From positions 1 to 14,899 of the forward strand of contig SKIL01000005.1 of assembly GCA_007116425.1 (NCBI GenBank): a stretch of DNA of 14,899 nucleotides, read 5' to 3'. The notes under the pieces are model-generated. The model had not been told where the DNA came from and ran no database searches. It saw only the letters and a program-made list of their open reading frames with translations. Every line of letters starts with the position of its first letter. Positions within the stretch are counted from its first letter, which is position 1. Of the stretch, positions 13,521 through 14,899 are shown in pieces. The position numbers and the translations under genes are program-made. The stretch is from Bacteriovoracaceae bacterium. Its GTDB lineage: Bacteria; Bdellovibrionota; Bacteriovoracia; Bacteriovoracales; Bacteriovoracaceae.

Positions 13521-14534
13521 ATGGATTACGCTATTTTCTCTGAAAATCTTGATAAAAACTTTAGAAGTTACCATAAAAAACCTGGCCTCATAGGTTCTCT
13601 TTCTTCCTTTATTAACCGAGACTATATTGTAAAAAAGGCCGTCGACAGCTTTGACCTAAGAATTCCAAAAGGCCAAATTACAGGTCTTCTCGGTCCCAAT
13701 GGAGCAGGAAAGACAACTTTGATGAAAATGTTTACAGGAATTGTCGTACCAAGTGGTGGAACCTTGCAAGTGGTTGGGCACACTCCATCTAATAGAGAAA
13801 AAGCATTTAGAAAGAAAATCGCTCTCGTTATGGGTCAAAAGTCCCAACTTTGGTGGGATATTCCGGCAATGGATTCCTTTGAATTACTTCAAAAGTATTA
13901 TGAAGTATCAGATGAAGATTTTAAAAATAAAATTGGTCTCATGGCCGAGCTCTTAGATGTCTCAAAACTCTTACACATCCACGTTAGAAAGCTCTCTCTT
14001 GGAGAAAGAATGAAGCTGGAGCTCATGGCCTCACTTCTCCACTCTCCGGAAGTTATTTTTCTTGATGAGCCAACGATTGGACTTGATCTGATTGCACAAG
14101 AGAATATTAGAAAATTTATTTCTGAGTACCATAAAGTCCATAAAACAACTTTCATCTTAACCTCACATTATATGGCCGATGTTCAGGCGCTTTGTTCAAG
14201 GTTAGTTTTAATCGCAAATGGAAAAAAAGCATTCGATGATTCTATCGAAAAATTTGAAGTTATATTGGGTAATGAAAAAACGCTCTTTTTTAGCTTTAAA
14301 GAATCAATTGATCCTGAAACACGCAATCACAGTTTATTTTTAGACTATAGTGCTGAGTGGAATGAAACCTTTAAAGGTGTTGAATTGAGGGTTCCAGAAG
14401 AGCAAATTAACTCAATCTCAACTCAAGTTCTTGAAAAGTTCCCAGTACTTCAATTTGGTACAGATAAAATGCCCATTGAAAAAGTTATGAAAGAACTTAT
14501 GCGACGTCCTGATTTTGTTAACGGTGAAAAATGA
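13521..14534 (+). CDS. ABC-2 type exporter, ATP-binding protein
   Basis: A 337-residue nucleotide-binding subunit of an ABC exporter at the inner face of the membrane. Motifs in order: Walker A GPNGAGKTT (58-66), Q-loop VMGQKSQLWWDIP (Gln106), signature LSLGERMKLELM (from 158), Walker B VIFLDEPTIGLD (from 178) and the H-loop SHYMAD (His216). An N-terminal stretch (FRSYHKKPGLIGSLSSFIN) before the core and a C-terminal regulatory part (about 240-337) are typical of the subfamily paired with large ABC-2 permeases of the DUF990 kind. AAGG lies six bases before the ATG. Its stop overlaps the permease start by ATGA. The substrate is unknown; drug or lipid export are options. Confidence 0.93.
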   Translation: MDYAIFSENLDKNFRSYHKKPGLIGSLSSFINRDYIVKKAVDSFDLRIPKGQITGLLGPNGAGKTTLMKMFTGIVVPSGGTLQVVGHTPSNREKAFRKKIALVMGQKSQLWWDIPAMDSFELLQKYYEVSDEDFKNKIGLMAELLDVSKLLHIHVRKLSLGERMKLELMASLLHSPEVIFLDEPTIGLDLIAQENIRKFISEYHKVHKTTFILTSHYMADVQALCSRLVLIANGKKAFDDSIEKFEVILGNEKTLFFSFKESIDPETRNHSLFLDYSAEWNETFKGVELRVPEEQINSISTQVLEKFPVLQFGTDKMPIEKVMKELMRRPDFVNGEK

Positions 14535-14899
14535 ATAATTTTTATAAATGGTGGCAGACGATTAAAATCGCCTGGTCCAACTACCTGACATATCGTTTTA
14601 ACTTCTTTCTCCAAATCATTGGGCCCTCACTCGTTTTTTTCTTTATCAAGTACAACCTTTGGTCTTCGATTTTTTCGAGCAGCAATGGAACTGAAAACGT
14701 TATTATTCAAGGCTATTCTTTTGAGGCCATGATTTCATACCACGCTTGGAGCCTAGTGATCGCTCTTTTGGCCCAAGGCCATAGTGCTCACAATCTCTCT
14801 GAAGACATAAGACTCGGCAGAATATCAACGTACTTAATTTATCCCTTTAATTTTTGGGAGTTTCATACGGCCAGTTTCTTGGCGTTTCAAGGTCTCCAA
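14531..14899 (+). CDS. ABC-2 type permease, N-terminal part (cut by window edge)
   Basis: The first 123 residues of a membrane protein. MNNFYKWWQTIKIAWSNYLT leads into a membrane segment (about 24-48, FFLQIIGPSLVFFFIKYNLW) and a second at about 66-83 (ISYHAWSLVIALLAQG). An amphipathic cytoplasmic stretch EDIRLGRISTYLIYPFNFWEF follows, a pattern of ABC-2 permeases of the DUF990 group. ATG at 14531 overlaps the TGA of the ATPase gene (ATGA), with GGTGA upstream, so the two are translationally coupled. The rest, including any second permease gene, lies outside. Confidence 0.8.
   Translation, partial: MNNFYKWWQTIKIAWSNYLTYRFNFFLQIIGPSLVFFFIKYNLWSSIFSSSNGTENVIIQGYSFEAMISYHAWSLVIALLAQGHSAHNLSEDIRLGRISTYLIYPFNFWEFHTASFLAFQGLQ

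Overview
The window looks like chromosome of a moderately AT-rich Gram-negative bacterium (about 40% GC by eye). It carries an outer-membrane TonB-dependent receptor, a TonB protein, Sec signal peptides and a menaquinone gene. A short histone-fold protein with a lysine-rich tail, together with the general gene style, suggests the predatory Bdellovibrionota (a Bdellovibrio, Bacteriovorax or Halobacteriovorax relative). That assignment is inference: there is no rRNA or tRNA here to confirm it.

Layout. Positions 1-117 hold the 3' end of an integrase-type transposase frame. Positions 186-2720 (minus strand) form an operon of thiolase, methionine sulfoxide reductase B and enoyl-CoA hydratase. It has a recognisable promoter upstream and a strong bidirectional terminator downstream. 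Positions 2817-3933 (minus) hold an exported Hsp20-like protein whose gene overlaps a CxxC..CC metal-binding protein by 41 bases. Positions 4098-7070 (plus) are a tight four-gene run: a PAS protein with a degenerate kinase region, an NAD(P)H-dependent FMN reductase, a group II truncated hemoglobin and a type II MenB. It reads as a redox or respiration module. tonB (plus) follows and faces tail-to-tail a FecA-like receptor (minus, 7918-10062).

From 10202 come a YbaK/ProX-type editing-domain protein (plus) and, convergent to it, the RNA 2',3'-cyclic phosphodiesterase ThpR (minus). Upstream of thpR on the minus strand is a two-gene chromatin-like unit, 11335-11903: a small protein with a basic head and acidic tail, then the tailed histone. 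It has its own good promoter and a classic terminator. On the plus strand the window ends with a divergent ClpP, family 1 uracil-DNA glycosylase, and an ABC-2 exporter (ATPase plus the start of its permease, cut by the window edge).

Most notable: the lysine-tailed bacterial histone and its acidic-tailed neighbour; the PAS pseudokinase, flavin reductase, globin and MenB operon; a perfect 18-bp palindrome before the receptor whose half-site recurs before tonB; and a strong excess of the tetranucleotide GGCC in all codon phases. There is no gene-free stretch longer than 300 bases. I see no tRNA, rRNA or CRISPR array.
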